Shown: positions 47,767 to 56,828 of the stretch, one piece after another
Layout of the letters: every line of letters starts with the position of its first letter
How positions within the stretch are numbered: position 1 is the stretch's first letter
Assembly (NCBI GenBank): GCA_031404815.1
Contig: JANNIH010000115.1
Location: forward strand, 19,427 to 83,426
Reading direction: 5' to 3'
Source: DASYKS01 sp031404815
Lineage (GTDB): Bacteria; Acidobacteriota; Thermoanaerobaculia; Multivoradales; UBA5704
DNA: 64,000 nucleotides
Program-made: the position numbers and the translations under genes
The notes under the pieces: model-generated
What the model was told of the DNA's origin: nothing
What the model saw: the letters and a program-made list of their open reading frames with translations, nothing else
Databases searched by the model: none

Positions 47767-49368
47767 TTAGATTCGCCCGAGCGCGCGCAGGCGGACGAGG
47801 TGCGCCTCGATCTGGCGCTCGGCGAGCAGGCGCGCCGCTTGCGGCGCGTCGTCGTAGACCCGTTCAACCATTCTGGCCGCCGAATGCAGACCGTCGCCCC
47901 AGGCCGCGAGGACTTTCTCTTCGCGCCGGAGGCGGTGGGCGATGTACTCGGAGAGCTTGGCCGACGCATTTTCGATCGCCGGGCCGTGGGCGGGAAAGAG
48001 CGTCCGCGGTGCCAGAGCGATCATCCTTTCGAGCGAGCCCAGGTATTCGGTCATCTCCCCTTCCGGCGGGTCGATCACGATCGTGCCGATCCCGGCGACC
48101 AGGTCGCCGCAGATCAGCGAGCCTTGGGCTTCCTCCAAAAAGCAGAGGTGGCCGCGCGCGTGCCCCGGCGTGTGAAGCACGCGGAAGGTCATGGCGTCCT
48201 CGGGCGTCTGGCCGGCGAGCTCGATGCGCTGGTCGGGCTTGAGTTCGCGGGCGACTTGGAGCCGCTTGCCCAGCCGTTGCACGGTCAGCCGGTGCGCGGC
48301 GATTGGCACGCCGAGCCGGCGCTGTATTTCGGCCGCACCTGCGACGTGGTCCGGGTGGTGGTGGGTGAGCCAGATCTCTTTGACCCGCCGGCCGTCCCGC
48401 TCGCGGGCGGCTTCGAGTGCTGCTTCGAGCCGGTCGATCTCTTCGGGCAGGTCGGAGCCGGGATCGACCAATACGGCTTCGCCGCGGCCGAGCAGGTAGG
48501 CGTTGGTGGTGGCGGCGGGCGGGAGGGTGCGCGTCCGGACCGGCAGCATCGCGATGCCGTCGCGCAATTCGATTTTGCGCATCGGCCCCCAGTCCGCCTC
48601 CGCGGGAATCAGCAGACGGGGGAGCCCGCGCTCCGGGCCGTCCTCGGCCAAGACGCGGAGGATGTGCAGGATCGGCGGTGCCGCGAGCACCTCGGCGCGA
48701 ACGAAACGTTGATAGGCCGCGGCGGCCGGAATCCACTCACCCGAAGCGAGCTCGCCCGGGATCACCTCCGGCTGAACCCTGAGGGCGGCCGGCCATTGGA
48801 GCAGGAAGAAGCGGTTGTCGAAGCGCATCGGCGCAAACGGCGGCGTGAGCCAGCGGCCGGCATAGACCAACCGCGACGCGTCGAGCAGGGCGCCGCTCCC
48901 GGCGAGCGTCGCGCTCAGCTGTCGGCCATCGGCCAGATGGGCGCGATGGGCGGCCGCAAGGTCGAACCCGGCCGGCAGCCCGGTCGCGACCAGCAGCGCA
49001 ACCTCCTCGAACAGCTCGCGCAGCGCGCAGGCGACCAGCCCGGGTACCAGGTCCGGGTCGGTATCGCCGAGTCGAAACGCTTCGGGGGGCAACGCCACGG
49101 TCGTGCCCTCAGCCATGCCGATCGGCACTCCGCGCACCGGCAACGCGGCGTCCCCCTTCGACAGGCCACCCCCGGGGAACGCGTGCCAGCCACCCATGAA
49201 CGCCAGCTCCGCGGCGCGGCGCACCCAGTAGACCTCGATCTCCCCCGCATTCCCGACGCGCCAGGGCACGACCGAAGCTGAAACCCGAGGCGGCAGCACA
49301 GGAGGAGCCGAAAACCCGAGCGGATCGGCCAGGAGCTTTTCGTAGAGCGTGCGGAGCATTCCAGGCAT
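47767..49368 (-). CDS. Nudix-like and metallo-beta-lactamase fusion hydrolase
   Basis: The 533-residue protein has an N-terminal Nudix-like half (about 1-245): FMGGWHAFPGGGLSKGD with a Nudix box remnant ACALRELFEEVALLVA. The C-terminal half (about 270-530) is a metallo-beta-lactamase fold with THHHPDHVAGA, HTPGHARGHLCF and LICGDLVAG. The Nudix box keeps the REL-FEE core. It likely hydrolyses a nucleotide-linked or thioester metabolite. ATG 49368 is one of several possible starts; ATG 49359 is nearly as good. It is the first gene of a minus-strand group with the SbtA-type gene. Confidence 0.82.
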   Translation of the reverse strand: MPGMLRTLYEKLLADPLGFSAPPVLPPRVSASVVPWRVGNAGEIEVYWVRRAAELAFMGGWHAFPGGGLSKGDAALPVRGVPIGMAEGTTVALPPEAFRLGDTDPDLVPGLVACALRELFEEVALLVATGLPAGFDLAAAHRAHLADGRQLSATLAGSGALLDASRLVYAGRWLTPPFAPMRFDNRFFLLQWPAALRVQPEVIPGELASGEWIPAAAAYQRFVRAEVLAAPPILHILRVLAEDGPERGLPRLLIPAEADWGPMRKIELRDGIAMLPVRTRTLPPAATTNAYLLGRGEAVLVDPGSDLPEEIDRLEAALEAARERDGRRVKEIWLTHHHPDHVAGAAEIQRRLGVPIAAHRLTVQRLGKRLQVARELKPDQRIELAGQTPEDAMTFRVLHTPGHARGHLCFLEEAQGSLICGDLVAGIGTIVIDPPEGEMTEYLGSLERMIALAPRTLFPAHGPAIENASAKLSEYIAHRLRREEKVLAAWGDGLHSAARMVERVYDDAPQAARLLAERQIEAHLVRLRALGRI

Positions 49369-49414
49369 GGGCGGGTTTTGTATCACGGGGAGGGGGGAGG
49401 GGGCGGACTACGAT

Positions 49415-49426
49415 TTCTGGTATTCT
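49415..49426 (+). promoter_or_regulatory. Possible extended -10 promoter of mazEF
   Basis: TATTCT at 49421-49426 is preceded by TTCTGG, giving a TG-type extended -10 about 27 bases before ATG 49453. No good -35 box is visible. Confidence 0.35.
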
Positions 49427-49452
49427 GGCCGTTGCTACCGAAGGGAGTACCT

Positions 49453-49710
49453 ATGGCCCTACGCAAGACGGCGATCGCAATTTCCGAAGATCTTCTCGGC
49501 GCGGTGGATGACGCGGCCAAATCGCGCAGCGAATCGAGGAATCGGTTCGTGACCCGCGTGCTGGAAGAGGCGGTCCGTGCGCGTCGCGATGCCGAGGTGA
49601 CTGAGCGTTTGAACGTACTTTTCTCCGATTCGGACTTCGCCAGGGAGCAGGCTCGGGTGGCCGACGAGTGGGATGCCGTCGGAAGCGAATGGGGCGGCGA
49701 GCGCTGGTGA
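49453..49710 (+). CDS. Ribbon-helix-helix antitoxin of a MazEF-type module
   Basis: The 85-residue protein begins with an RHH domain (TAIAISEDLLGAVDDAAKSR, SRNRFVTRVLEEAVRARR), which binds operator DNA. The acidic C-terminus (ARVADEWDAVGSEWGGERW) is the toxin-binding tail of MazE-like antitoxins. AAGGGAG precedes the ATG. Its stop overlaps the toxin's GTG by four bases. Both genes look complete. Confidence 0.85.
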   Translation: MALRKTAIAISEDLLGAVDDAAKSRSESRNRFVTRVLEEAVRARRDAEVTERLNVLFSDSDFAREQARVADEWDAVGSEWGGERW

Positions 49711-50072
49711 TCCGCCAGGGCGAAGTCTACTGGTTGCATTTCGGCTCGCCGGAGGGCTCGGAGCCGGCAGGTCGGCGACCGGCTCTCGTTGTTCAACACG
49801 ATCGATTCAACCGGAGTGCGATCTCGACGATCGTCGTTGCGGCGATTACCTCGAATATTCGCTTGGCGTCCCATCCCGGGAACGTAAGGCTTCGGCGCAG
49901 TGAAGGTGGGTTGTTGCATCCCAGCGTCGTGAACGTATCTCAGCTTCGTACAGTCGACCGAGGCCGACTGGTGGATCGTGTGGGAGCTCTCGGTCCTTTG
50001 AGGGTACGTGAGGTTCTGGCTGGCCTCGCTCTTCTTTTCGGAACGGACGATGCGGCCGAAGTCCCCTATTGA
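49707..50072 (+). CDS. MazF/PemK-family mRNA endonuclease toxin
   Basis: The 121-residue protein shows the MazF order: IRQGEVYWLHFG, GSEPAGRRPALVVQHD, FNRSAISTIVVAAITSN and LHPSVVNVSQLRTVDRGRL. It cuts mRNA at short sequence motifs unless bound by the antitoxin. GTG 49707 overlaps the antitoxin stop. The conserved Arg and Thr/Ser of the active site are present, so it should be active. Confidence 0.88.
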   Translation: MIRQGEVYWLHFGSPEGSEPAGRRPALVVQHDRFNRSAISTIVVAAITSNIRLASHPGNVRLRRSEGGLLHPSVVNVSQLRTVDRGRLVDRVGALGPLRVREVLAGLALLFGTDDAAEVPY

Positions 50073-50153
50073 GCGCGGAGAGCTGGGGACGGGATCGAGC
50101 TGGAGGTCTACAATAGAGTTCGTTTCGATCGGTGCTTTCGGGGAGGTTCTGGG

Positions 50154-51329
50154 ATGCGCGGCAAAGCTCTCTCGCTCTGGGTCTCGTTCGTTGTCGTCGT
50201 TATGCTCGCCGTGCCGCTTCGGGCGGCGGAGGTCTGGCGCGGTCCGTCTTCGCTGGAGGTGAGGGTCGAAGACGCCGCGGGCAAGGCGGTGGAAGGGGCG
50301 AAGGTTCGTCTGCTCTATCAGGCGATCGAGCCGAAGACCGGGCCGAGTGTCGTGACCACCGACGGGGATGGCGAGGCGTTTTTCTTCTCGCTCGCCGAGG
50401 GATGGTGGGCGCTCGAGGTGAGGAAGGACGGCGCGCTCACCATCCACTCCGAATTTGTGCTTTCGGGCGAGAAGAAGCCCGCCGTGCTTTCTACCTTCCA
50501 GGAGAACACGCCCGGGGCGTCGCAAACGCTGCGGGTGCGAATCGGTCGGCCGCGGGTAGGACGAACGGCAGGGGAACCCTCGGGCGGGCCGCAGGTGACG
50601 AAGCCGGCCGCTCCGGTGGCGGCGGCACCGGCACCGGCTCCTGTCGCGCCTCCGGCTCCGAACCCGGTCGTCGTTCCACCGGTGGTCGCGACTCGGCCGA
50701 CGCCACTCCCTCCGCCCACGGTCGCTCCGGAGCCGCAGGCGGTCGCCCGGCCGATCCCAAGCGCCCCACCCGCCCCTCCGGCGCCGCCCGTCTCGGCTTC
50801 GCCGGTTCCGCCGCCAACCCCCGCTCCGGCGCCTCCGGCTCAGGCTCCGGTCGCAGCTCCCGCTCCGGCGGCTCCCGCGGTCCCCGCCTCGGCTCTCCCC
50901 GAGCCCAAGGCGGAGCGCCGCTCCTATGCCGAACGTTCGTGCCTCGAGTGCAAGCCGGGGGAGGAGGCGCTGTCGGTCGAGATCGCCGTTCCGGCGGGGA
51001 GCGCGCCGTGCGGCGAGGGGCTCGACGCGCGGCTGCGCGAGCGCGATCCGGAGAAGGCCGAAGCGGGTTTGCCTTCGAGCTGCCGCCTGCTGCGTATCGT
51101 TCTGCCTCCCGAGGCGCGCTTCACCGGCTACCGCTACGAGGTGGAAGACGGCGGCGCTTCACGCGACTGTCGGACCGGCGCGGATTGTCCGGTCGGCGCC
51201 TGCCGCTTCCCGCTCGATCCGGGGATCCGCAAAGGACCAACCGGAACGGCTTTCACCGCGGCGTTCGAGAACACCTCGGTCGACCGCGCGCGGCGGGCGA
51301 TTTTCACGGTGTACTTCGCGTCGGAGTAG
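50154..51329 (+). CDS. Exported protein with Pro/Ala-rich linker, unknown function
   Basis: The 391-residue protein has a signal peptide (residues 1-24, ending PLRAA). A carboxypeptidase-regulatory-like beta domain follows (LEVRVEDAAGKAVEGAKVRL, about 30-130), then about 130 residues of Pro/Ala/Val low complexity, and a C-terminal domain of about 130 residues with Cys pairs (SCLECKPGEE, CRTGADCPVGACRF) that may form disulfides. The linker suggests spanning the cell wall or periplasm. The family is unrecognised. Confidence 0.75.
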   Translation: MRGKALSLWVSFVVVVMLAVPLRAAEVWRGPSSLEVRVEDAAGKAVEGAKVRLLYQAIEPKTGPSVVTTDGDGEAFFFSLAEGWWALEVRKDGALTIHSEFVLSGEKKPAVLSTFQENTPGASQTLRVRIGRPRVGRTAGEPSGGPQVTKPAAPVAAAPAPAPVAPPAPNPVVVPPVVATRPTPLPPPTVAPEPQAVARPIPSAPPAPPAPPVSASPVPPPTPAPAPPAQAPVAAPAPAAPAVPASALPEPKAERRSYAERSCLECKPGEEALSVEIAVPAGSAPCGEGLDARLRERDPEKAEAGLPSSCRLLRIVLPPEARFTGYRYEVEDGGASRDCRTGADCPVGACRFPLDPGIRKGPTGTAFTAAFENTSVDRARRAIFTVYFASE

Positions 51330-51370
51330 AAAGTCAAGGAAAGGTCAGGGAGGACCCATCTCGACAGGGC

Positions 51371-51415
51371 TTGTACTCTTGAGTAGAGTGTCTGACGCCC
51401 CGTCTGACGGACAGG
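51371..51415 (+). promoter_or_regulatory. Candidate operator before the CopG-type antitoxin
   Basis: ACTCT-TGAGT-AGAGT forms a small inverted repeat, followed by two direct copies of GTCTGACG eight bases apart. RHH antitoxins often bind such short repeats just upstream of their genes. Confidence 0.3.
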
Positions 51416-51431
51416 GCGTGGAGGAGGACCG

Positions 51432-51692
51432 ATGCGAATCAGCGCTCGTCTCGATGAGGAACAATCGGAGCGACTCGAGTTCCTTCAGCGCGAAACCCAA
51501 GAAAGTGTGAGCGAGGTGGTCAAGCGGGCGATCGATCGCTACTACGAAGAGATTTCTCAAGGTCGCTCCCGTGCCGCCGAGATTTTCGCGGCAACCGGGT
51601 TCATCGGTTCGGGGGAAGGTCCAGGAGACCTCTCCTCCGAGTACAAACGCTACCTCCAAGAAGGTTGGAGCCAAAAGCATGGTGATCGCTGA
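51432..51692 (+). CDS. CopG/RHH-type antitoxin (orphan)
   Basis: The 86-residue protein begins RISARLDEEQSERLEFLQRE, an RHH domain, and ends with a helical tail (PGDLSSEYKRYLQEGWSQKH). GTGGAGGACC lies just before the ATG. A PIN toxin ATG at 51679 overlaps its 3' end, but that toxin is cut short, so the antitoxin now lacks its partner. It looks intact. Confidence 0.82.
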   Translation: MRISARLDEEQSERLEFLQRETQESVSEVVKRAIDRYYEEISQGRSRAAEIFAATGFIGSGEGPGDLSSEYKRYLQEGWSQKHGDR

Positions 51693-51750
51693 CACCGGTT
51701 TCTGGCTGGCGCTTGCCGACCGAAGCGATCGCCTCCACAAGCGCGCCCGG
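51679..51750 (+). pseudogene. VapC toxin, only the N-terminus remains
   Basis: ATG 51679 opens MVIADTGFWLALADRSDRLH, the first strand and helix of a VapC with its first Asp. After KRARG the similarity ends and the frame stops at 51778-51780. The remaining three acidic residues are missing. The following DNA belongs to a minus-strand nuclease-like fragment, so a deletion joined two genes tail to tail. Confidence 0.7.
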
Positions 51751-51909
51751 GGAAGAAGCCGTCTTCGGCAACTTGCCTGACATCCGTGCCCGAACTTCGG
51801 TGGCCCAGTTGGGCTTGGTGTCGCGGATGCCTTTGACTTCCACAAGCGCCGCGATCTCGCCGAGGCCGTTGTAGATCGCGAGATCGGCACCAAAAACCGG
51901 ATATCTCAT
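51750..51909 (-). pseudogene. N-terminal fragment of a PD-(D/E)XK nuclease-like protein
   Basis: ATG 51909 with GGGAG ten bases upstream opens MRYPVFGADLAIYNGLGEIA, then ALVEVKG and a helix (NWATEVRARMSGKLPKTA). Asp in ADLAIY and ExK in VEVKG are the PD-(D/E)XK active-site pattern. Similarity ends after about 52 residues; the frame continues antisense through the vapC fragment to 51601. The C-terminal part of the gene is lost. Confidence 0.5.
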
Positions 51910-51962
51910 CGTGTGGAGTCTCCCAGAACGAAAGGCTGCACTCGGAAGTCTACCGCAGCTCC

Positions 51963-53252
51963 CTACCCCCGCAACGCCCTCGCCACCGCTCGTAGATCGA
52001 CATCGATCTCGATCGGGCGGTTCGCTCCCGGCGGGGGTGGGTCCATGTCGCGGTGGTAGGAGATGAGGATGCCGGGATCTTTGAGCAGGTGGCCGGTCAA
52101 GACGGCGACGACCCGTTCGTCGGGGCGGATGGTTCCTTGGCCGACGAGCTTTTTGACCCCCGCCACACTCGCGGCGCTCCCGGGCTCGCAGCCGACTCCG
52201 GAGGCGTCGATCACCGCTTTGGCTTCGAGGATCTCCGCATCGGTGACGGACGCGGCCACTCCGTTCGTGTCGGCGAGCGCACGCACCGCGCGGTCCCAGG
52301 AGGCGGGATCGCCGATTTTAATCGCGGTGGCGACCGTGTCGGCTTTCATCGTTCGCCGCTCGGTGAATCCCTCGGCGAACCCTTGGGCGAACGGCGAGGC
52401 CCCGGCGGCTTGGATCGCCGCGAGGCGCGGCAGGCGGTCGATCAATCCCAGCTCGCGCGCTTCGACCAGCGCTTTGCCGAACGCCGAGGTGTTGCCCAGG
52501 TTGCCCGCGGGCAGGGCGATCCAATCGGGTACCTGCCAGCCGAGCTGCTCTAGGATCTCGAGCACGATCGTCTTTTGCCCTTCGAGCCGGAACGGGTTGA
52601 TCGAGTTGAGCAGGTAGACATCGAGCTCGCGGCTCGCCTGCTCGATCAGGCGCAGGCAGTCGTCGAAGTCGCCGCGCACCAAGAGGGTCTTGGCGCCATA
52701 GGCGAGCGACTGTGCCAGCTTGCCGAGCGCGATGTTACCGGCCGGCACGACCACGAGCGCGGGGATGCCCGCTTGCGCGGCGTAGGCGGCGAGTGCGGCG
52801 GAGGTGTTGCCGGTCGATGCGCAAGCGACCGCGGTGGCGCCGACCCTGCGTGCCTGGGTGACCCCCGCGGTCATGCCGCGATCCTTGAATGAGCCGGTCG
52901 GGTTGTGCCCCTCGTGCTTCATCGTGAGGTCGGCGACCCCGGCAAAGCGGGCGACCGCGCCGCGGCAGAGGAGCGGGGTGTTCCCCTCCGGATGGCTCAC
53001 GATTTCGTCATCCGACGCGCCGGGTGCCACCAGCTCGCGGTAGCGCCAGACGCCGGAACCGATGACCCCACGGCCGGACGCGCGGCGTTGCGCAAAGAGA
53101 GCGCGCAGCTCCGCGCCGCGGAGGGTAGGTGCCGGTTGGCGCACCTCCAGCAAGCCGCCGCAGGCGCAGCGGGAGCGGGCGTCGAGCGCGGAGAGCTCGG
53201 TGCCGCAGGCGGCGCAACGTTGAATCGTCAGGGTACCGGGGGTGAAGATCAT
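51963..53252 (-). CDS. thrC: Threonine synthase
   Basis: The 429-residue PLP enzyme converts O-phosphohomoserine to threonine. The N-terminus has a zinc-ribbon-like set (RCAACGTEL, CACGG). The PLP Lys lies in HNPTGSFKDRGMTAG, and the phosphate-binding loop in ASTGNTSAALAAYAA. ATG 53252 overlaps the thrB stop (ATGA). It is the last gene of thrA-thrB-thrC. Confidence 0.95.
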   Translation of the reverse strand: MIFTPGTLTIQRCAACGTELSALDARSRCACGGLLEVRQPAPTLRGAELRALFAQRRASGRGVIGSGVWRYRELVAPGASDDEIVSHPEGNTPLLCRGAVARFAGVADLTMKHEGHNPTGSFKDRGMTAGVTQARRVGATAVACASTGNTSAALAAYAAQAGIPALVVVPAGNIALGKLAQSLAYGAKTLLVRGDFDDCLRLIEQASRELDVYLLNSINPFRLEGQKTIVLEILEQLGWQVPDWIALPAGNLGNTSAFGKALVEARELGLIDRLPRLAAIQAAGASPFAQGFAEGFTERRTMKADTVATAIKIGDPASWDRAVRALADTNGVAASVTDAEILEAKAVIDASGVGCEPGSAASVAGVKKLVGQGTIRPDERVVAVLTGHLLKDPGILISYHRDMDPPPPGANRPIEIDVDLRAVARALRG

Positions 53253-54208
53253 GCGTCGTCTCCTCTCGTCTCTCGGGCGCCCTGGCGGTCGATCTCGGCG
53301 ATCCGCACCGTGCAGGCGATGCCGCGGGCGGTGTAGGCGTCGCGCATGGCGATGGCGATCCGCTCCGCCGTCGCGCGGTCGGGAGCGAGCGCGAAAGCGG
53401 TCGGCCCGGAGCCCGAGATCGAGGCGCCGAGGGCGCCGGCGGCGAGCGCCGCGGCTTTCGCTTCGGCGAAGCCGGGCAGCAGGGGGGCGCGGACCGGCTC
53501 GGCGATCCGGTCGTCGATCGCGCGGCCGATCAGCGCCAGGTCGCCGAGGCAGAGCCCGGCGACCAGAGCTGCCGTGTGGGCGAGCTGATGGACGGCGATC
53601 GCGCGCGTCACCTCCCGTGGCAACACGCGGCGCGCCTCGGCGGTGCGCAGCTCTTGCGCCGGTAGGGCGAGCACTGCGAGTAGCCCAACAGGCACCGGCA
53701 ATCGGATGGCGTCGATCGGGTCGATCGAGCGGACCAGTACGGCACCGCCGAGCAGAGAAGGGGCGACGTTGTCCAAGTGGCAGCCGGCGACCGCAGCTTC
53801 GCCCGCGAGGCTCGCGGCGAGCAGCCCCTGAATATCGAGCGGCGCGCCGAGCAGGAGGTTCGTCGCCACGGCCGCCGCGACCGCGGAAGCCGCGCTGCCG
53901 CCCAGTCCGGCCGAGAGCGGCAGACCCTTTTCGATCGTAAGCGCCACGGAGATCTCGGAACCGGCGCGGCGGAGCACGTCGCGCGCCGCGATCCCCGCCG
54001 AGTTGAGATCGGGATCGAGCGGCAGGTCGGGGTGGCCGGAGGAGCGGATGGTGACGCCGCTCGCGCCCGTCTTCGCGTCGATCCGCCACGCCGTGACGGT
54101 GTCACCGGCTCCGGCGACCGCCAGGCCCAGACTATCGAAGCCGGGACCGAGGTTACCGATCGAGCCCGGGGCGAAGGCGCGCGCAAACGTTCGCAGCGGG
54201 GCACTCAC
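53249..54208 (-). CDS. thrB: Homoserine kinase
   Basis: The 319-residue GHMP kinase phosphorylates homoserine. The ATP loop is KGLPLSAGLGGSAASAVAAA, with APGSIGNLGPGFDSLGLAV at the N-terminus and ALGASISGSGPTAFAL near the end. GTG 54208 overlaps the thrA stop and its own stop overlaps thrC, so all three are coupled. Confidence 0.95.
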   Translation of the reverse strand: MSAPLRTFARAFAPGSIGNLGPGFDSLGLAVAGAGDTVTAWRIDAKTGASGVTIRSSGHPDLPLDPDLNSAGIAARDVLRRAGSEISVALTIEKGLPLSAGLGGSAASAVAAAVATNLLLGAPLDIQGLLAASLAGEAAVAGCHLDNVAPSLLGGAVLVRSIDPIDAIRLPVPVGLLAVLALPAQELRTAEARRVLPREVTRAIAVHQLAHTAALVAGLCLGDLALIGRAIDDRIAEPVRAPLLPGFAEAKAAALAAGALGASISGSGPTAFALAPDRATAERIAIAMRDAYTARGIACTVRIAEIDRQGARETRGDDA

Positions 54209-56766
54209 GGCTCGCCCGCCAGTTCATAGAGATCGTTGAGCACGCCGGCCGCGGTGACGTCGAGGCCGGCGCCCGGGCCGGTGATCACCAGCGGGTTCGC
54301 CTTGTAGCGGGCGGTTGTGAACACCACCTGGTTGGCGGTGCCGTGGAGCGCCGCGAACGACGAGGTGGCCGGAACGAAAGTCAGTTCGACCGAGAGCTTT
54401 CTCCGCGTGACGGTCGCGACGTAGCGGAGCGCCTCACCCTTGGCCCGCGCCTCGTCGCCGCGGCGCTTCCAGGCGGCGTCCAATTCGCTCAAGCGGGCGA
54501 GGAACTCATCGCGCGACAGATCGCGCGCCCACGCCGGGACGAGCGGCTCGACCGCGACATCTGCGACCTCGCCTTCGAAGCCGAGCAGACGGCCAAGGAT
54601 CAGCGCTTTGCGCGCCACGTCCATGCCGGAAAGGTCGTCGCGCGGATCGGGCTCGGTGAAGCCGGCAGCCATCGCTGCGCGCAGCGCCTCGGAGAAGCGT
54701 CGACCGCGCGAGACTTCGGTGAGCAGGAATCCGAGCGTGCCCGAGAAACACCCTTCGATCCGCTCGATCCGGTCGCCCGATTCGAGCAGCTTCCGGTAGG
54801 TGTCCATCACCGGCAACCCGGCGCCTACGGTCGCCTCGAAGCGAAGACCGCGGCCGAGCGCGCGGGCGAGTGCCAGCAGCTCGGCGGCTTCGCGCCGCGG
54901 CCCGGCGAGCGGCCGTTTGTTCGCGAGCGCCAGTCGCAGGCCCGATTCGAGCGCGAAGGCGAGTAGGGGCGCAGTGTCGTCGGCGGAGAGGTCGGCGAGG
55001 ATCGGCCGGGAGAGGGCGTGGCGGCAGATCTCGGTGAGCGCCGCTTCCGGAGTCGCTGAACGCGCGCCGGACTGTGTCGCGAGCGCCGCGCCGCCGGCCT
55101 TGGCGGCGACCAGCGCGGAAAGAGTAGCGTTCGGGATGCCGTTCGGTCGGAACAGGTAGCCCGAACGGTCGATCACCGCGACCACGCGTAGGGGCGCCGC
55201 TTTGAGCTTGGCGAGCAGGAGGGCGAGCTCGCGGCCGACCGCACCGAAGCCGAGCAGCACGACATCGGCGCGCGCGGCGCCCGGTGACGAGTTGGCCACG
55301 CCGCCGCCGATCTTGTCGAGCTGGAACGCGCCGTGGATGCGGCGCAGCGCCTCTTCGGCGTCGCGATCGTCGACCACCAGCGAGAGGTTCAGCTCGGAGG
55401 AGCCCTGCGCGATCGCGACCACATTGATCTCGGCTTCCGCGAGCGCGCGAAAGGTGCGCGCCGCGATGCCCGGCGTCCCCGGCATGCCGAGGCCGACGAC
55501 AGCGAGGGTGGCCACCCCGGGCCGGACCTCGATGCCGTCGATCTCGCGCCGCGCGATCTCGTCACGGAACGCTTCGCCGAGCGCCACCCGCGCCCGCTCC
55601 GCGTCGGTGCGTGGCACGGCAAAGCAGATCGAGTGCTCGGACGACGCCTGCGAGATCAGCGAGACCGAAATCCCTTCCTGATGCAGGGCGGAAAACGTCC
55701 GCGCCGCTATGCCGGGCACGCCGAGCATGCCGCTGCCGGCGACGGTGACCAACGCCTGGCCGCGGACGGCGGAGAGCGCGCGCACCGGCTGCGAGCGTTT
55801 CGGTCGGGCGAGCGCCGCGATCTCCGTTCCCGGCGCTCCTGGGTCGGCGAACGGCTTGATGATCACGCGGGCGGGTGGCGGCGCGCCGCGCGGTTCGGCG
55901 CCCGGAACCCCGGTCGGGGTGGAGAGGGGGATCAGCGCCCGCGGGTGCAGCACCTTGGCGCCGTAGTAGGCGAGTTCGGCCGCCTCGCGCAGGTCGAGCT
56001 TCGGCAGCACGCGCGCGGTGGGCACAATGCGTGGATCGGCGGTGAGCAGGCCAGGCACATCCTTCCAGAGCACGATGCGCGACGCCCCGAGCGCGCGGCC
56101 GAGCAGGGTGGCGGAAAGATCGGTGCCGCCGCGCCCGAGGGTCGCGAGCCGCCCTTCGGGGCTCGATCCGAGAAAACCGGCGACCACCGGGGAGAGGCCG
56201 CGGGCGAGCAGGGGAGTGAGGACGCGTTTGGCGGCGCGATCGGTGGCGGCCAGATCGGGGGAGGCGTTGCCGTAGCGGCCGTCGGTGACGATCACCGTCC
56301 CCGGCTCGACCCAGCGCGCCCGTTCGCCGGCCGCCGCGAGCGCCGCCGCGAACAGCCGGGCCGAGAGCAGCTCGCCGCGGGCGACGATCGCATCCGAAGT
56401 GCGGGCAGAGAGCTCCCGCAAGATCGCGAGCCCTCTGCCGAGTGCCGCGAGCTCGGCAAACGAGGCGGCGATCTCTTCGAGCAGTGCCTCGCGCTCGCGG
56501 CCGCTCCGGGCGAGCGCCTGCGCGGTTTCGAGGTGCCGGGCGCGCAGCCGCTCGACGATCGCGAGCGCTTCGAGTTCATCGCCCGCGAGCGCGCGGGAGC
56601 CCACTTCGAGCAGCGCGTCGGTCACGCCGGCCAGCGCCGATACCACGGCCACTTTTGCGCCGGCCTGAGCACGGAAGACCTCGACCGCAGAGCGGATCGA
56701 TCCCGCATCGGCGAGTGCCGCGCCGCCGAATTTGTGGATCGAGCAGGAGAGTCGGGTGCGGGCCAT
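54205..56766 (-). CDS. thrA: Bifunctional aspartokinase/homoserine dehydrogenase
   Basis: The 853-residue fusion catalyses the first and third steps of the threonine pathway. The aspartokinase part (about 1-310) starts IHKFGGAALADAGSIRSAVE. Two ACT domains (about 335-490) include GSGMLGVPGIAARTFSALHQ and GLGMPGTPGIAARTFRALAE and should bind the feedback inhibitor. The dehydrogenase part (about 500-853) has the NAD(P) loop LLGFGAVGRELALLLA. It opens the thr operon. Length and order match known ThrA enzymes. Confidence 0.95.
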   Translation of the reverse strand: MARTRLSCSIHKFGGAALADAGSIRSAVEVFRAQAGAKVAVVSALAGVTDALLEVGSRALAGDELEALAIVERLRARHLETAQALARSGREREALLEEIAASFAELAALGRGLAILRELSARTSDAIVARGELLSARLFAAALAAAGERARWVEPGTVIVTDGRYGNASPDLAATDRAAKRVLTPLLARGLSPVVAGFLGSSPEGRLATLGRGGTDLSATLLGRALGASRIVLWKDVPGLLTADPRIVPTARVLPKLDLREAAELAYYGAKVLHPRALIPLSTPTGVPGAEPRGAPPPARVIIKPFADPGAPGTEIAALARPKRSQPVRALSAVRGQALVTVAGSGMLGVPGIAARTFSALHQEGISVSLISQASSEHSICFAVPRTDAERARVALGEAFRDEIARREIDGIEVRPGVATLAVVGLGMPGTPGIAARTFRALAEAEINVVAIAQGSSELNLSLVVDDRDAEEALRRIHGAFQLDKIGGGVANSSPGAARADVVLLGFGAVGRELALLLAKLKAAPLRVVAVIDRSGYLFRPNGIPNATLSALVAAKAGGAALATQSGARSATPEAALTEICRHALSRPILADLSADDTAPLLAFALESGLRLALANKRPLAGPRREAAELLALARALGRGLRFEATVGAGLPVMDTYRKLLESGDRIERIEGCFSGTLGFLLTEVSRGRRFSEALRAAMAAGFTEPDPRDDLSGMDVARKALILGRLLGFEGEVADVAVEPLVPAWARDLSRDEFLARLSELDAAWKRRGDEARAKGEALRYVATVTRRKLSVELTFVPATSSFAALHGTANQVVFTTARYKANPLVITGPGAGLDVTAAGVLNDLYELAGEP

Positions 56767-56828
56767 AAGGAGCGGAGGACCTTACCGTGAGGGCGGTGAC
56801 GGCCGCAAGGACGTAAAGTCCTCTTCGT

